Source: Actinoplanes sp. M2I2 (GTDB lineage Bacteria > Actinomycetota > Actinomycetes > Mycobacteriales > Micromonosporaceae). Taken from it: 64,000 nt of DNA. The translations under genes and the position numbers were made by a program. The DNA lies in NCBI RefSeq assembly GCF_023544445.1, contig NZ_JALPVJ010000002.1:124001-188000 (forward strand). The letters run 5' to 3'. The notes below the pieces were generated by a model, which was given only the letters and a program-made list of their open reading frames with translations, was not told the DNA's origin and made no database searches. Shown here in pieces: positions 63,197-64,000 of the stretch (positions within the stretch are counted from its first letter, which is position 1; each line of letters begins with the position of its first letter).

Positions 63197-64000
63197 TCAG
63201 GCGTCGGCGGGGATGTCGGTGCTGGTGGCGAGCGGCCGGGCGGCTTCGAGGTCGGCGGTGAGGGCGTCCAGCTGAGCCTTGGCCAGCCCGTAGGAGTCGG
63301 AGCCGAGGATCTGGTGCAGCGGCGCGGCGCTGCCCTCGGCCACGGTGATGATCGCGGTGGCCGCCTTGGCCGGGTCGCCGAGCTGGGATCCGGGCATGGC
63401 CAGGTGGGCGTCGGTCATCTCGCGGATGGCACCGTACCCGTCGGTGGTCCGCTCCGGCAGGCGCAGGCTCGACGTACGCAGGAAGTCGGTCCGCATGTAG
63501 CCGGGCTCGACCAGGGTGACCCGGATCCCGAAGCCGGCCATCTCCGCGGCGAGGGAACCGGTCAGACCCTCCAGGGCGTACTTGGCCGCGCAGTAGGCGC
63601 CCCACCCGGGGAAGGTCGTCAGCCCCAGGATGGACGAGACGTTGACGATGTGGCCGCTGCGGCGGGCGCGCAGGCCGGGCAGGACGGCCCGCAGCACGTT
63701 CCACGTCCCGAAGACCTGGACGTCGAACAGCTCTCGCGCCTCGGCGTCGCTGACCTCCTCGACCGCGGCCAGCATGCCGTACCCGGCGTTGTTGACGACG
63801 ACGTCGAGGGCGCCGAACCGGTCGGTGGTCTCCCGCACGGCGGCGGTCACGGCCTTCTCGTCGGCGAGGTCCACCGGCAGGATCAGCAGGCGGGAGACGT
63901 CGGCGCCGGCCAGGGCCGTGGTCAGCCTCTCGGCCGACCGGGTGGTCGCGGCCACGTTGTCACCGCGCTGCAGCAGCTGCTTGACCAGTTCGAGGCCGAG
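63197..64000 (-). CDS. SDR-family oxidoreductase (5' end beyond window)
   Basis: 267 residues visible; the frame stays open to the window edge (LGLELVKQLLQRGDNVAATT), so GTG 63955 is not the start. NNAGYG and Y-C-A-A-K in the active site are intact. It resembles oxidoreductases in the DltE/retinol-dehydrogenase-like group. Faces the BTAD gene convergently, 13 bp apart. Confidence 0.88.
   Translation of the reverse strand, partial: LGLELVKQLLQRGDNVAATTRSAERLTTALAGADVSRLLILPVDLADEKAVTAAVRETTDRFGALDVVVNNAGYGMLAAVEEVSDAEARELFDVQVFGTWNVLRAVLPGLRARRSGHIVNVSSILGLTTFPGWGAYCAAKYALEGLTGSLAAEMAGFGIRVTLVEPGYMRTDFLRTSSLRLPERTTDGYGAIREMTDAHLAMPGSQLGDPAKAATAIITVAEGSAAPLHQILGSDSYGLAKAQLDALTADLEAARPLATSTDIPADA

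Overview
The window is a GC-rich actinobacterial chromosome segment. Almost every codon ends in G or C, GTG starts are common, and genes often overlap by 4 bp (ATGA or GTGA). SARP/BTAD regulators, GAF and LytS-like kinases, FG-GAP and tachylectin-type secreted proteins and an NhaA-DsbA fusion suggest a filamentous soil genus, possibly Micromonosporaceae (Actinoplanes-like). That placement is an inference from gene style; no rRNA or other marker gene is present. I saw no rRNA, tRNA, CRISPR array, prophage or intact transposase.

Layout. 0-5 kb: a cut-off MFS exporter, then two response regulators and a soluble triple-GAF histidine kinase, then a DUF427 protein. 5-8 kb: a diguanylate cyclase and a coupled lipoprotein/membrane-protein pair. 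8.4-15 kb: two tandem Na+/H+ antiporters (one fused to a DsbA-like thioredoxin domain) and, divergently, an ABC exporter. Both transcription units begin with the same conserved RNA-like leader, which I read as an nhaA-I (Li+/Na+ riboswitch) type element. 15-27.5 kb: oxidoreductases, a three-part NTPase regulator, a cupin protein, a large SARP regulator, a decayed epimerase gene and two short tandem-repeat patches. 27.6-35.1 kb: a probable aromatic catabolic cluster (MFS, LysR, cyclase-family hydrolase, FAD monooxygenase, extradiol dioxygenase, FAH-family hydrolase, alpha/beta hydrolase). 35-42.5 kb: a vanadium haloperoxidase-like secreted enzyme, a methyltransferase, a dienelactone hydrolase, several small or broken genes, and a catalytically dead trypsin fold joined to two tachylectin-like modules. 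42.6-49 kb: an MMPL transporter, a two-component system whose kinase carries a duplicated phosphoacceptor-like segment, and a beta-helix/FG-GAP secreted protein. 49-58.5 kb: aldo/keto reductase, CorA-like channel, aldehyde dehydrogenase with paired operators, MFS, an alcohol-dehydrogenase remnant, a NlpC/P60-like protein lacking its cysteine, and a MarR/hydrolase pair sharing a perfect palindrome. 58.6-64 kb: lon with a strong terminator, a small SCO4226-like protein, a BTAD regulator and a cut-off SDR.

The best lead is the shared RNA leader in front of both nhaA and the ABC exporter, which points to a common cation-responsive regulon. Other leads are conserved folds that have lost catalytic residues (S1 protease, C40 peptidase, SDR), the duplicated kinase segment, and three promoters with clear palindromic operators. 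Domain calls are from reading motifs by eye; no database search was run.
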